NCBI GenBank assembly: GCA_006538405.1
Contig: BJKQ01000024.1
Span: 183,260-247,259 of the forward strand
Direction: 5' to 3'
DNA: 64,000 bases
Source: Hansfordia pulvinata
Lineage: Eukaryota > Ascomycota > Sordariomycetes > Xylariales
Shown here: positions 34,668 to 46,395 of the stretch, piece by piece
How positions within the stretch are numbered: position 1 is the stretch's first letter
Layout of the letters: each line of letters begins with the position of its first letter
Program-made: the position numbers and the translations under genes
The notes under the pieces: model-generated
What the model saw: only the letters and a program-made list of their open reading frames with translations
What the model was told of the DNA's origin: nothing
Databases searched by the model: none

Positions 34668-36117
34668 CTATTTGCCGGAATGGAAACCTTCAAAGAGAGA
34701 TGCAAACCATCTGGCAATGGCAAGGCCGCAACTGAGACAGGTCTCTAAAAGACCTGAAAGCATGACATAGGCTGCTCCAAACCAAAGACCGCTCAACCTT
34801 GCTTGTTCCGTGTCGCATCTCACCCCCATGAGCTGGGAACGGCTTGGACTGTCGCCGGCCCAATGGTCTGCCTCGCTTTCAGCTGGGGTGCAGCTACCGG
34901 GATTAGGTGTGCTCAAGACGGAACCTGCCTTCAACTGCATCCTGTATTTTGACAATACGCACTTGACTTGCTGGCTCAGAAGAGCTCCGGCTATTGTCGT
35001 GTTCTCTGCGTCGAGAGCTACAACGTCTTGCAAGAGCTGCGACTCCTTTCGCTCAAGTTCTTGACGCTCCCTTTGGATGGTGTCCAGTTGTTGCAGGACC
35101 ACTCTTTCCAGGTCGTTCTTCTTCAATTGCGTATTGTCGAGTTGTATCTGTAGTTCTGTGACGAATTCGATGATGCAAGAAGCTCTGCCAGAGTCTCCCA
35201 ATGCAGACGCAGGATCCGCACCGTGCTGGCACATGTCACGGAGTTCTCGAACAGGTGTCCTAATCCGATGGACAGCCGCGTGACGGATACTAGCTGCTGC
35301 TGAGGTAACCTCCGCCAACTCGCCCGGGCCCACGGTGAAAGCTTCGGGAGGGAAGTGAAGCTGGTCGTGGCGGAAAAGCCATGTCCACTTGTTCAACTCC
35401 ACATGAGACGAGGAGTCCCACCCATTTTCGGCCAGGAAAGATTTGGCTCCTCTCTTAGCGAACTCGTAGCACGCTTCTTCTAGAATCTCTTGCACACTGA
35501 CCAGAACAAACTGCTGGGTAGGATGAGGCAAAAAAATAGGAAAGAAGGTCGGAATAACGGAAGGATGTCCCACTTTTCCAAGGGCCTCTACCATAAAATT
35601 GGACTGATCAGGTTATCCATGTTTGCAATAAGCAGAGATTGAGCTTCATACCTGAGTTGGGCTTCATGCAAGAACAAGCTGCACCTGGCTTGGTGTCTGG
35701 AGCTGCAACAGAGGGCGAAACCCTCTCTAGCGGCGTCTTGACTTCATTGACCTCCGCGTTATCGACCACATCTGGCTCTTGTTCTGTGGCCCTCTGGATT
35801 GTCTCCCTCGTTTTCTTGATCGCTTCTGCCTCAATTGTCTCCCTTTCGACGTCTTGATTTTTCGTTGATTGAAATAGTTCAGGAAATGTCCGCTGTGCCA
35901 CCATTTCAGAATCGAAAACTCCCTGATTGAGGAGCTCCAAAGCTATGGATGCAACTTTTTCGACACTCATGGCGCGAAGTAGCTGTGCGAGTAGGTTAGC
36001 TTTCCTTTCTATCTCTTGATGAATCTTCTTCCGCTTTCGCAAGGCCGCCCTTTGTCCTTTGAATATTGCTCGACAGTTGAGATAGACTTGACTCCTCTCG
36101 ACATGAGTGAAAACCAT
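34668..36117 (-). CDS. Conserved fungal coiled-coil protein of unknown function, 461 aa
   Basis: Exon 1 is 35652-36117 and exon 2 is 34668-35587. They are joined in phase by a 64-nt intron with a GTATGA donor and a TAG acceptor just before AGGCCCTTGG. The N-terminus (YLNCRAIFKGQRAALRKRKKI) and the middle (EALGKVGHPSVIPTFFP, FLAENGWDSS, FPPEAFTVGPGE, ASIRHAAVHRI) follow a pattern I recognise from a large Fusarium/Colletotrichum family. That family is often mislabelled ubiquinol-cytochrome c reductase cytochrome c1, although no CXXCH heme site is present here. A long coiled coil (QLKKNDLERVVLQQLDTIQR and onward) precedes a tail with hydrophobic stretches. Function is unknown. Confidence 0.65.
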
Positions 36118-38458
36118 GACTTTTTTGTCTCGGGCGGGATCAGAGGTGGCAGAATTGATACGGTTGGATACGAAAAATAATGGGTCCGGAAGCGAATAGG
36201 TTGATCTTAGAATAAAGCAACACCGTCAACAAACCGCATTTAAAAAAGGCCCCCTCCGAGCATCTCGACAGTGCTACATCATAGGATTGGATGCATTTTA
36301 TATCTGAGGTTACGTGTAGTATGCAATCAAATACCTGGAGGACAGCCGTGTGCGCCATCATGAGTGCGATGCAATCTGCACAGGCTTGGGGAGCCATGAG
36401 CTAGACCTGACACGTCAATCCTACTGCATCTTGTTGGCTCAGCGGCAGTAGTGCACGGGAACGATTACAGCTGAATGCGGCTGGATGCGCGACACTAGAG
36501 CCAACATGCAGTTTATAGCATCCAATTAGATTTCAACGATGAATCCGAGAAAGGTGACATGTAACATTCTTCTATCATTTGCCCGAGCGGACCAGCATTG
36601 CGTTTGCGCATGGGGACACCGGTGAAACATGCAGTTGGTGCGCGCCTAAGAAGTGCCAATGTTGCCCCTGAAAGGTCTAGGCCTCCGAACCCAAGGCTAG
36701 CAAGACCGAGGAGTATGAAGCCGTGCCGTGAATGGGACACTGTATGGCTCTTCCAGCAACTTTGTTGGACTGCCTGGTTGCACCAATCACCATTCCGAGA
36801 TTTTGTTACTCCACATTTCACTTTTCATGGCTGCCTGAGCTTTCCATGCCGGTGTAAGCAGGGCCTGCAGAACCTGCCTCACGCCGCGCCGTGGCTGCGG
36901 ATTGGTTTGGAGCCGTTGCAGTTGAGGAGGCAACGCTGCACGGTATCCCGTGTCAACTCAGCTGCGATCATCATATGCACGTCGTTGGTCAACTCGCCGA
37001 TTTGGCGAGGTAGGCCCACCTCTGCACTCCATCGTAAGAGGAGTCTTGGCACCTGAATGATGTTGGTGATGAATGAAGAGCTACATATGCGTGGTGCCAA
37101 ATGAGTGTGTTGGGAGAGATGAATGATGTAGGTGCTGTATCGTGGACGAACGGCCTGCGAGCCGCGGGTGCAACCTTGCAGCGCATAGGACAGGTCTACC
37201 GCCCTAGACTAGACATAGGCGACTAGCTAAGAACTTTGGTGTCCACCACGCGCCATCAAAGAGTACTACGAGTCAACTCCATCGTCTTTGATTCCTGTTC
37301 CTGGTTTTCCAAGTCCAGATCCCATGTAACATCAGGCTTTCTGCTATTTGTGTCTCCCTGCATGACCGACTCGCAACACAAAACGATAAGGCTATCTTTG
37401 GATCCAGGTGTACACAATGATTCGATCATGACAAGTATGATCAGTAAGCTCCAAGCCCCACAAAGAAATCAGAGGGGGAAAAGTATTTTCATCATGAATG
37501 CGCAAGGACAATGTGCTTCCCTGCCCTTCGTAGCACAATTTCGAAGCAACAATCTGCAGAGCTGACACTCTGCTGATTGCAATGTGCAGCACCGCACATT
37601 GCTGTGATAGACAAAGTAAACGGATGCCACAAATCTCAATGCACATCCCCGTTGGGTGTGGTGGGGTTCAGGATGTTTACTTGCTCCGGGCTATCGGGTG
37701 GACGACTCGATGAAAATGCCACAGAACGAGACTCAAAGGTACATCATGTCGATGTAAGGCCAGGTCAGGACGAATTGCCCAAATACTGGGCTATACAATT
37801 TCGAGCGCGTCCGCCACGCGAGCGGTCTGTTGCACATTTCTCGAGAAGATCGACCATGTATTTCTTGCGAAGGAACTCTATTGCATCTTGTAGAATTGCT
37901 TTGAACTTGCTCTGGAGCACAATTCTGAACTCACTTTGAGCATTTGCCTATCTTTGGCCGTTGAAACATCTCCGTGGATCACATGTAACCCTAATGTGGA
38001 CGAGTGAGTGATCGTCTAGACCTTGCATTGAGAGAGTAATATGACTGATGTAAGTGAAGGTTTGGGGTAGGGGATTGTGGAGTAGCTTTACTGGAGGCAC
38101 TGGTCAGGGCTATTTTCCAAGTCGATCAATCGCCTCCGTGTGACAAACCTGTGGGAGACGCTGGCTGATCCGTTTGGATTTGTAAGGAACGTCCTGTAAC
38201 GACTCTCTACATGCTGACTACGGAAATATGCGCACGTGTTCTAAGTAGAATCGTTGAAGTGTTTCACATCATGTTCTGGTATGACTGAATCGGCAATTAA
38301 TGTGACGAGACCGAAAGAGGTGGCTCCACAAACCACCACGGAGGTATAGTCCTGTCGGATAGAAGGCTCCAGCGTACTGTCATGAGCCAGTTTGATGGGT
38401 CTTGAGGCAGCGGAACACATCTTACCACGTTGAAACAAACTCAGTGTATTAACACAAA
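36118..38458. other. Long intergenic stretch; no supported gene
   Basis: The longest frames (36598-37056 plus, 37577-37939 plus) lack domain resemblance and overlap equally open frames on the other strand. No cassette sequence, tandem array or RNA gene was recognised. Confidence 0.4.
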
Positions 38459-40945
38459 CTATTCAGAGGACACGATTTGCCGATGCCACGCATCCAACCC
38501 TGGAATCCAAAACCTAGCCTCCGCATGTGCCGAGACCCGCTCGAGCTCGGATATTTGTGTAAGCGATTGTGCCGCCAACTCGGAGTCGCCCTTTTCTTGC
38601 AAAATTACTCGAATAGAGATGTGAATAACCCGAGTAGCATGGCCGCTTGTTGGAGGGAATTGATTCATAATTCCCAACGCTTTGGTCCACCATTCAAGTG
38701 CCTTGTCCCGATTATGCCTTGTCTGCTCCAGCTTGCCCATGGTGATGTTCAGTCGCAGGCGTGACATCTTGGCCATCGGTGAATCATGGTCCACGTTGCA
38801 ACAGATAGAATGTGCCTCTTCGAACCGACCTTGAGCGAAAAGACATTCTGCCAATGATATCTGAATTGGAGTTCTGGACGATGAAGGTTCGATTTTCAGT
38901 TGATGGCGCAGGATCAACTCTCCTTCCACGGGGTTACCTAGCTCCCTGTGAACATCTGCTATCTCGCAAGAGAGGTCCACGTTGTCCTCGTCGAAGTAGA
39001 GGTGTCCACACTGCGTTTGAATGCACTTGCTCTCGTTCAAGTAAACCAAGGCCTGCTGATGATTTCCTTGATATCGACATATTCTCCCACGGAGCATGTT
39101 GATTCGGTGTAGAACCACCTTCTCTGCAGACGAATTCCCCGATAGCCACGAGGAAAGGACCCGGATTGAAGCACCCAGGTTCTCGCCCTGGAATAGATCT
39201 AGTGCTTTCTGATGGATGAAATGGCCACGGGCAGCATTGACGTGCCTGTCATTCCGATGTCCGGAATCAGGACACGGAGACTCTTGGGGAATCTTCGGTG
39301 GTACACCGGCAAGGCGACTTAGGAGCATCTGCCGTTGTGTATAGTGGAGACGAAGGAGTTGGCTCGAAGCCTGCGTAATGACATGTCCTGCAAACGAGAC
39401 GGCTTTTTCTTTCCACCTGCGGTTGGGAAAGCGGCTAGCTTCCAGGAAGCTGAGTGCTAAGTCCTCCTGAGTATGGAGAGGTAGAGCATTCAGAGCTTCG
39501 GGGTCGTGGCGGAGGAACGCCACAAATGCATGCTCTAGATGTGGCTTGACCAGAGCCTCGAGAATGGGGTTCCTATTCGTGTTAATGTCCTGTCGAGCTG
39601 GTTGGTGCAAATGAACTCACCTTTGCTCCAGATACTTCCATGAGATTGTCCGATAGGTGATTGCCAGAGCCTGCCAGCGCCACAGGGGGTCTTCTTCGCC
39701 GATACTTTTTAATATCTCGGCTCTCTTGGCACGATCCAGGACAAACATGGAGTCTGGTAGCTGGGAGATAACACCGGCCGCGCAAAGATCGCCCAGAGCA
39801 TCGCTCACAAGTCTTGGCTGGCTCAATAGCGATTCCAAATCGGGGATTAGTCGAGGGGCCCGCGTGTCGACCATTTCACCTTCTGATGACCAGCGCCTGC
39901 GTGATCTTGCCCCGGTGCACAATAACTCCATGGAAAATTTCGATTCGCCAAGAAAGGAAAGCAAAATTGCCAGCAAATCTGTCCCGGATCGAGCTGCCGA
40001 ATGCATATCATTCGCTCGGTGATCGACGACTTTGGCTGCCGCTAACAAGTACCCCGACCTGACTCCGGGAGGCAGAGTGGGTGCCGTGGGAGGTGCTTGA
40101 CTCGATTCAATATGGTTGGCGCCTGATTAGACAAGTGTTATTATGATATAGCCCAGTAAGAACAGATTGATCAACCTACCATGAAACCTAGCCAAGACCT
40201 GCTCCACCTGACGTGTATGTTTCCTTGCTTGACTGGCGAAATTGAGATACCCTCGGGAATGCAGATTCAAGACGGCTTCCTGCACAGTTGGCATACAAGC
40301 ATTCTCCCATCTGCAGGAAGGTCAGCCGCGTGACTTGAAAATGGTGTGGTTGAACTAACTGTGATCCCTTACTAAGAACACAGAGCACGCCAATGCAGGA
40401 GGTCTCATCTCTTCCGCTTTGTGCGATCAGGTCAAGATACTGGGCAATCTTCGCCCAGCGTCTGCCGATGTGCAGCATTCGGTACATCTTTTGTTTGGAA
40501 GATTTGATGTCGTTGAAAATGAAATTGAACCTCTTGAAAATCGATGCGGTACTTTGGTTAGTCGGATGCAGCTCCGCCAATGCGTAGCAGAAAATCCTTT
40601 TGAGTATCTGCGCTGTCTCACTCGTTCGATCGAGGTGCTCCACTGTCAAGTATGCGCGGACCGTGGCATTCACTTATACCGGAGAGCGCCATTTGAGGCT
40701 CAAGGACTTGACACTGATAACCGCCGAGCCATCGAATGTGGCTTCCAGTGCCTTGGATTTGACACCCTTGGATCTGAATGGTCCGCTTGATTTCGAGGCT
40801 AGGGAGGAGGGAGAGCCCAATCGTTCTTGACGGTTGATATCGCCGTTATCAAATAGGTGAGGCGCTTGATGCCGCGCCGTAGTGAGGAAACTGATCTGTT
40901 CGAGCGCGTCAGTGATGATACAGAATTCTGGAAAGGAAGAAAATC
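38459..40945 (-). pseudogene. TPR-like helical repeat protein with an in-frame TAA
   Basis: Well-supported exons, minus strand: 40360 to about 40945, 40180-40310, 39621-40122 and 38459-39572. Introns of 49, 57 and 48 nt join in phase. Exon 1 (CIITDALEQISFL, then AVISVKSLSLKWRSPV) is interrupted by TAA at 40674-40676. It continues in frame with VNATVRAYLTVEHLDRTS and FKRFNFIFNDIKSSKQKMY. The C-terminal exon holds helical repeats of TPR type (IQISLAECLFAQGRFEEAHS, DKALEWWTKALGIM). The true 5' start is not resolved; an ATG at 41007 reads into it only with a frameshift near 40940. The family occurs widely in filamentous fungi, function unknown to me. A model starting downstream of the TAA would miss the first 90 residues. 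Confidence 0.55.
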
Positions 40946-42089
40946 ACATCGTCAGGCGTTATGTCGTCATATTTCTGTTGTCGCAATTTTTCGCAGACAC
41001 AAGGCATGTTTCCGTCTCAGTATGAGTGCCAGGAGACAGAACTATGGTGCGGATGACTGCATTGAAGACTTGTGTGTCCTTTGAGGCCTAAGCTGTGACC
41101 CGCTAGGTCTTAAGGGGTTAGATATCTCATACGTAGAGTAGAGCCTAACCTGAGATGTGCTAGCACATGATCACTCTAGTCGGGCGGACACCCGCTAAGA
41201 CATGTGACATGTCGCACCGACTGTTGGTGACTGTTTGGAGTCACGGGAGTCTGGTGCATTTGTGGATGGCTGCGAGGATACTTGTTCCGGCCGACATAAA
41301 TATGGGTCACCTAGTAGCGCATCTCCATACTTTCCGCCGAATTCAGAGATTGCGCCGAAGCACCCCGCAGAGAACCCCACCAAGAAATTGCGGAGACATG
41401 GATTTCAGCATATCCAGGATGGTACGCCACTTGGATGCTCACAGCCTTGTCGATACCAAAGTGAGCAGCTTGCAGCATGACAGAGCTGTCAGCCACGAGA
41501 TTCAATATATCGTATGGTAGGTGATACGAATGTTTCTGGCAGGAAGACACAGTTCCTGTTACTACGCCGATTTGAAGTCTGGCGATAAGCGAACTCGGAA
41601 AGGTCTGACACGTTGTGCGCTATATCTTAATAGGTTAGATCTAGCCGGAAAGAAGATTTAACCCAATCGGTAGTAGCGTTGTTAAAAGGGTCAATCGTAT
41701 CACAGGTTTGCCATGAACGCGTCTGTAGCGTTACCAGACCTGCTGTGCCTGCCCAGAAGGTAGGCTGCCACACCATCATGCGCGGTAGTGTTAAATGCTC
41801 TGCGCCAGTTTTTTTTTTCCTCTTTAAAGAAACAGACCCATGTCTCCTCAACAAGGCTACATTACGGATTGCTGGCTGTGTCCATTGTCTACTGAACGAT
41901 TGAGATTACTGAGAGAAGCCCCAAGAGCTACTACCCTTGATGGGTAACGTCGAAAATGCGAATGCAGGGTATGACAAACGAAGTACAGCGGCGATTTTGA
42001 AAAGTGCACAAATCAGGTATCTGGCATCCGGCGAACTTGACTATTCTATCATCAAGCTTTTGGCTCATGTCTGATTCTATGAGCGAGAG
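40946..42089. other. No intact gene
   Basis: A 79-codon minus frame at 41311-41550 contains a stretch beginning LPYDILNLVADSS that faintly recalls an F-box start, but nothing follows that supports it. Other frames are short. Confidence 0.3.
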
Positions 42090-43143
42090 CTAATTCAGCG
42101 CCTTCCTCGATAAGGACGAAGCAGTATCAATCGGTGTGGCCCCCAGCCTGTTTGGTAGAAGCCACACTTGGGGCCTTGCAGACACTGTGGCGCCCATGAC
42201 CCACCAACCCCCTCTAACGGCTTCGTGGAGAGGGGTGTCTACATTGACAACCTGAACGTCGATGAAAATTTCGTCGGAATTTGAAAGAGACCTGAGTGTG
42301 TTCAGTGAGTGTTCAGCGACGTTTGTTCCAATGATGTCTTCCAAAAACTCGAAAGATTGGCGTCTTTCTAGAGGGGTCTCGTCGATTTGGATCAGCCCCC
42401 AACAGAAGCAATGCCCAAACGAGTTGATCATGCTTGTTTTGGGCTGCCAAGGCCAGCACCGACTCTCCAGGGCGAACTTCTGAATCAATGTTCACCCCAT
42501 AATGCAGAATATGTCGAACCGTGCCCAAGTTCCCGTGCCACGATGCAACGTGTAGAGCTTGAGGTGGGGACTGTCCAGACGGGCGTGATCATTTGCTGTA
42601 ACCAGGATTACTAAGATCGTTGAAGCCGTACAGCGGACTGCTGCCGCCGTCAATGCAATGATACCTGCGTGGTTCTGTATCCTGGTATCAGCCTATGGTC
42701 AGGGAAGAAGGTTGACTGAAGCATCATGGTCCTGAGTGGCCGCACAGATGAGGGCAGTACTCCCATCTGCACTGGTGGCATCCGAATTGAAATTTGTAAC
42801 GTTGGCCAAATGACGTAAATTTGCAGTGTGTCCCATGGTCGCGGCTAGTGTTCCAATGATATGGTTTGTATTGATCAGCATCCAGCTCAACGAACCCATT
42901 TTCATCGGCATAAGTGCTGAGCAGCGACAATACAGCGCCTGTAATACCTGAAGTTACCGAAAGGGAAATTGCCGTTTCCCAGTCTGTATCTGGAAGATGG
43001 AAAGGAACATCGGGGTGGCCGATGAGAAGTTGTGCAATGTCTTCTCTTCCAGCTTTGATGGCCAACATCCGTGCTATTTGTTGCAATTGATTCGACCTGT
43101 GGAGGTCAACCCCCGGTAAATGCAAAGAATGGATGACACACAA
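42090..43143 (-). pseudogene. Ankyrin-repeat gene remnant
   Basis: Ankyrin-like units appear on the minus strand in several frames: LAIKAGREDIAQLLIG, then ADGSTALICAATQDHDASV, then GTVRHILHYGVNIDSEVRPG, ALAAQNKHDQLVWALLLLGA and VDTPLHEAVRGG. Frame changes at about 42710, 42600 and 42300, without convincing introns at all of them, suggest a decayed gene. No N-terminal domain was seen. A second ankyrin remnant starts just to the right on the opposite strand. Confidence 0.5.
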
Positions 43144-43169
43144 TATCCATCCGAGTTGAGCAGATTCTG

Positions 43170-43682
43170 ACAGCGGCGTACAGAGATTCTCGTCGGGGAG
43201 GTTGGCATCGATATGAGGTCTCTCGAGAAACTTGCAGATCTCCGGAATGAACTTGGTCGGACAGCATCGAACAAGTCATCAAATCACGGCCGTAGGAGGA
43301 TCGTGGAAGCACTATTACAGCATGGGGCGACGATCACAACGAAAGCCCGCAGATTCATAAGGCTGCAGATTCATAAGGCCGCAGATTCATAAATGCCCTC
43401 TCAAAGGCATCGCGAGAATGGAACTTGGGAATCGTCAATATGCTTCTCCAAAACGGTGCGGAGGTCAAATCTTCAACTGCGGGCCACGGAAGAATTGCCC
43501 TCGCCTTTCTTCAAGCAGAAGCGAAGGCCAACGCGTACGACATGGCGTACGACAGAATTCTTCACGCGGCTGCATCAGGAGGACATGTGAAAGTTGTGGA
43601 GTTGCTCCGAGAACGAGGCGCCAGCCCCAATGGTGTTGGTGCGCTCAAGGCGCCCCTGAGGAGTGGTCTGGCAGACACATAA
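43170..43682 (+). pseudogene. Ankyrin-repeat fragment broken by a 16-bp triplication
   Basis: The frame RRRIVEALLQHGATITTKARRF is followed, after the tandem repeat at 43349-43396, by ASREWNLGIVNMLLQNGAEV, then RILHAAASGGHVKVVELLRERGASPN. Removing two of the three repeat units (32 bp) would make one continuous ankyrin frame reading ARRFINALSKASREW. The fragment ends at 43682. It faces the ankyrin remnant on the other strand head to head, so the locus has been rearranged. Confidence 0.55.
43349..43396. repeat. 16-bp tandem repeat, three units
   Basis: Units GCAGATTCATAAGGCT, GCAGATTCATAAGGCC and GCAGATTCATAAATGC follow one another without gaps. Two extra units add 32 bp and shift the ankyrin frame. 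Confidence 0.9.
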
Positions 43683-43793
43683 GCAGGCTCCTGTCACTAA
43701 ACCAAACTCGAGAACCATTTTCTGAATCAGATAATTTTATATTTGAGCAACGGAGACGTCACCACTTCTTCGCAAACACACGCTTTATAGATA

Positions 43794-43816
43794 TGTGTGT
43801 GTGTGTGTGTGTGTGT
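43794..43816. repeat. (TG)n microsatellite
   Basis: An uninterrupted TG run of about 11 units, about 110 bp past the ankyrin fragment and 312 bp before the kinase-like gene. The stretch 43683-44127 has no gene otherwise. Confidence 0.9.
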
Positions 43817-44127
43817 TTAACCGTGCTTCCTTGTTATAAGAACATCTTCAGCCACAGCTTGCAAGCTACCTGGTATGTTGACTCAATCATTCCGCTGGCT
43901 ACCCTGGCCAGTCTAGCCATAGTTGGTTAGGTGAGTGCAGGCTAACATCACTGTTTGGGAGACCTATTTCAGCGGGTCATTGGAATGCATGCTCTACAGC
44001 ACTCAGCTACGCTAAGCCAATCACGGACATATCGGTCTCCAGTTTCTGGACCGGTACTAAATGTAAACAACGCGACTCGCATCGCGTCACTACGCAATTG
44101 ATCATTCAACTACCAACACCAGTCGCC

Positions 44128-46395
44128 ATGGACAATCGGGCAGATGAACTCCAGAGGCTCAGGCTACTTCTCGAGGAAGTGAGGCGCCAGCGAGAAGAAT
44201 CGGATCGCCAGCGAGAGGAATCGGATCGCCAACGAGATGAAGAAACCCGCCGACGACAAGAAGCAGAAAAGGCCGCTCAGTCATCACAACCACAATCGCT
44301 CCAAGATTTTCTCGAAGGCTCCCATGAGCTAAGCCTCGCCATCAAAGTTGTCACTGAACCTTCTTCGACCACCCAGGGCGACACGACAAATCCAACAGGG
44401 CGAATCTACCCGCGGCAGATCGTCCACTGGCAGTCCTTCCCCTCCGAGCAAGAAGCTATCTGGAACGTCTTGTCGACAGGTCAATCGTTCCCCTCCAATT
44501 CCGTGTTTCCGTCTTCGAACCAGCTTGATTACGTCAAAACCATTATCCGCCCTATCAGCAGCGAGCTCGGACTGCGCGACTTCGAGCGTGACACAGTCGA
44601 GAACATGGTCCGCAAATTGTTTGATGCCACATACAATGATAAGCACCTGCGATCGGCACTGGACTTGAATGGCACACTCTCGTTCGAGAGCCATACGAAT
44701 TTGGGCGAGATTGATGAGTCAATCATCACGTCCATGGAAGACATGTCCATTGACACTCGCCATCGACAGTCAGCTGCTCCAAGGATCAGGCGGAAGGCCC
44801 GGGGCAAGGGCAATCGCGCCGACCAGTTTTGCATCTACGAAGATGCATTTGGTCATAAGGTTCCTGCTGTGGCAATCGAATACAAACCCCCTCACAAGCT
44901 GAGCCGCGACACCCTTGTCACTGGTCTGTTATCCGGTATCCAACCCGAGAAGGATAGCATCAACCAGTCTGGCGAAGGCTTCGAATTTGCTGCCCAGAGG
45001 CTCTCGGCTGCCGTCATCACACAGTTGTTCTCATATATGATTGGCAAAGGCGTGCAGTACGGGTATGTTTGCACTGGGGAAGTTATTGTCTTTCTGCACA
45101 TCCCGGACGACCCTGCCATCGTCGAGTATTACATATGCATCCCCAACGAGGATGTGATAGATGATGACGAGGCCAAGCTACACCGGACTGCTGTGTCTCG
45201 GATTTTCGCCTTCGTTCTCCAGGCTGTTCGTGCTGAGCCACCCCCAGCGGCATGGCACGATGCGGCGGAAAAGCTTGAGATCTGGGCTGTCGAATACGAC
45301 GACGTGCTGAAGAACATACCACCGAGTGAGCGGAAACCAGTGCGGGCTTCCCCTTACGTTCCCTCACGATGGAAGGGCTTTTCTCGATCCCCAATTCGCA
45401 CTCGGTCCCGATGCAAGCCGCACGGAGACGATTCACAGCAGAGAGACAGTGATGATGATGACGAAGGAAATCATTCATCGCCATCGCCAACGCCGGGTCC
45501 ACATGCTCGTTTCGCGCAGAGGACCTCTCGTGTGTCACAGACTCGGGGTCAGCGGAATAGTCAACGGCATACCGAGAGCGTCACCGGAAAAACTAGAGTT
45601 CATGACCGTCCTTATTGCTCCCAGGAATGTCTCTCTGGCCTTGCGCGTGGGGGCTCCATGGACAGGAGGTGTCCAAACCTGAGGGATCACAGGAAGAAAC
45701 ACCCCAAGCTATCCAGGTTCATCCAGCTCATTCGCGGCCAACTCGCCTATGATCGAGGTCGCAACGCGGATTGTGCTCCTCTTTATCTCTCCGGTGCTCT
45801 TGGGGCGCTCTTCAAAGTACGACTGTCTTCGCACGGTTACACCTTTGTCGCCAAGGGCATGGAGCGTCTCGACTTGGATCGTTTACAACATGAAGCACAG
45901 GTTTACGCTCGGCTTGAACCCTTGCAAGGGCTATGTGTGCCAGTGCTTCTAGGGATGGTCGAACTGGTTTTGCCTTACTACTACGACCATGGCGTTTTTA
46001 CCCATTTCATGCTTCTGAGCCATGGCGGGAGGCCTTTGTTCGACCGCACCAGCCAGGATGAGAAACAGACAATCCTGCGCAAGATTGATATTGCTTATCA
46101 AAAGATACACCGTCTCGGAGTGCTCCACCGCGATGCTGAAGCGCGGAACCTGCTTTACGACGAGCGACGAAGAGAAGTCATGGTGATTGATTTTGAGAGG
46201 TCTGCATTGAGTGATATGAAGGAACCTGTACATAGCTGCCGTCTGCCACTCGGGGAACTGGATTCGGAGCAAATCATGCAAAGGAAGAAGAACGATTTGG
46301 AAGGCCTGAAATCTGCTCACAGACCCGGAAAACCAGATTGTTTTCAAGCCGAGCTAAACAATGTCAGGCACAAGGTAGTTCGTATCTTGGGGTAG
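44128..46395 (+). CDS. Kinase-fold protein with N-terminal coiled coil and ExK domain, 755 aa
   Basis: First ATG at 44128 (ATGGACAATCGG); a single exon. Residues 5-50 form a coiled coil with a repeated REESDRQ unit. Residues about 60-420 form a domain with the strand VPAVAIEYKPPHKL (E251-Y-K253), like the ExK half of PD-(D/E)XK nuclease folds. An acidic/Ser linker follows, then a Cys-containing PYCSQECL segment. The last 200 residues are kinase-like: Gly-rich SGALGALFKV, FVAKG (K576), HRD at 667-669 with the following Asn (AEARN), and DFE at 688 instead of DFG. The frame is fully open with good codon usage. It belongs to a large fungal family of kinase-like proteins expanded in accessory regions. 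Crinkler-type effectors also pair restriction-like and kinase domains, but that comparison is inference. Confidence 0.7.
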   Translation: MDNRADELQRLRLLLEEVRRQREESDRQREESDRQRDEETRRRQEAEKAAQSSQPQSLQDFLEGSHELSLAIKVVTEPSSTTQGDTTNPTGRIYPRQIVHWQSFPSEQEAIWNVLSTGQSFPSNSVFPSSNQLDYVKTIIRPISSELGLRDFERDTVENMVRKLFDATYNDKHLRSALDLNGTLSFESHTNLGEIDESIITSMEDMSIDTRHRQSAAPRIRRKARGKGNRADQFCIYEDAFGHKVPAVAIEYKPPHKLSRDTLVTGLLSGIQPEKDSINQSGEGFEFAAQRLSAAVITQLFSYMIGKGVQYGYVCTGEVIVFLHIPDDPAIVEYYICIPNEDVIDDDEAKLHRTAVSRIFAFVLQAVRAEPPPAAWHDAAEKLEIWAVEYDDVLKNIPPSERKPVRASPYVPSRWKGFSRSPIRTRSRCKPHGDDSQQRDSDDDDEGNHSSPSPTPGPHARFAQRTSRVSQTRGQRNSQRHTESVTGKTRVHDRPYCSQECLSGLARGGSMDRRCPNLRDHRKKHPKLSRFIQLIRGQLAYDRGRNADCAPLYLSGALGALFKVRLSSHGYTFVAKGMERLDLDRLQHEAQVYARLEPLQGLCVPVLLGMVELVLPYYYDHGVFTHFMLLSHGGRPLFDRTSQDEKQTILRKIDIAYQKIHRLGVLHRDAEARNLLYDERRREVMVIDFERSALSDMKEPVHSCRLPLGELDSEQIMQRKKNDLEGLKSAHRPGKPDCFQAELNNVRHKVVRILG

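Noticed and set aside
34668..36117. Name ubiquinol-cytochrome c reductase cytochrome c1 for this family
   Set aside because: No CXXCH heme site and no cytochrome c1 fold features; the label appears to be a propagated error.
43794..43816. TG microsatellite as a functional element
   Set aside because: Common simple repeat; nothing nearby indicates a role.
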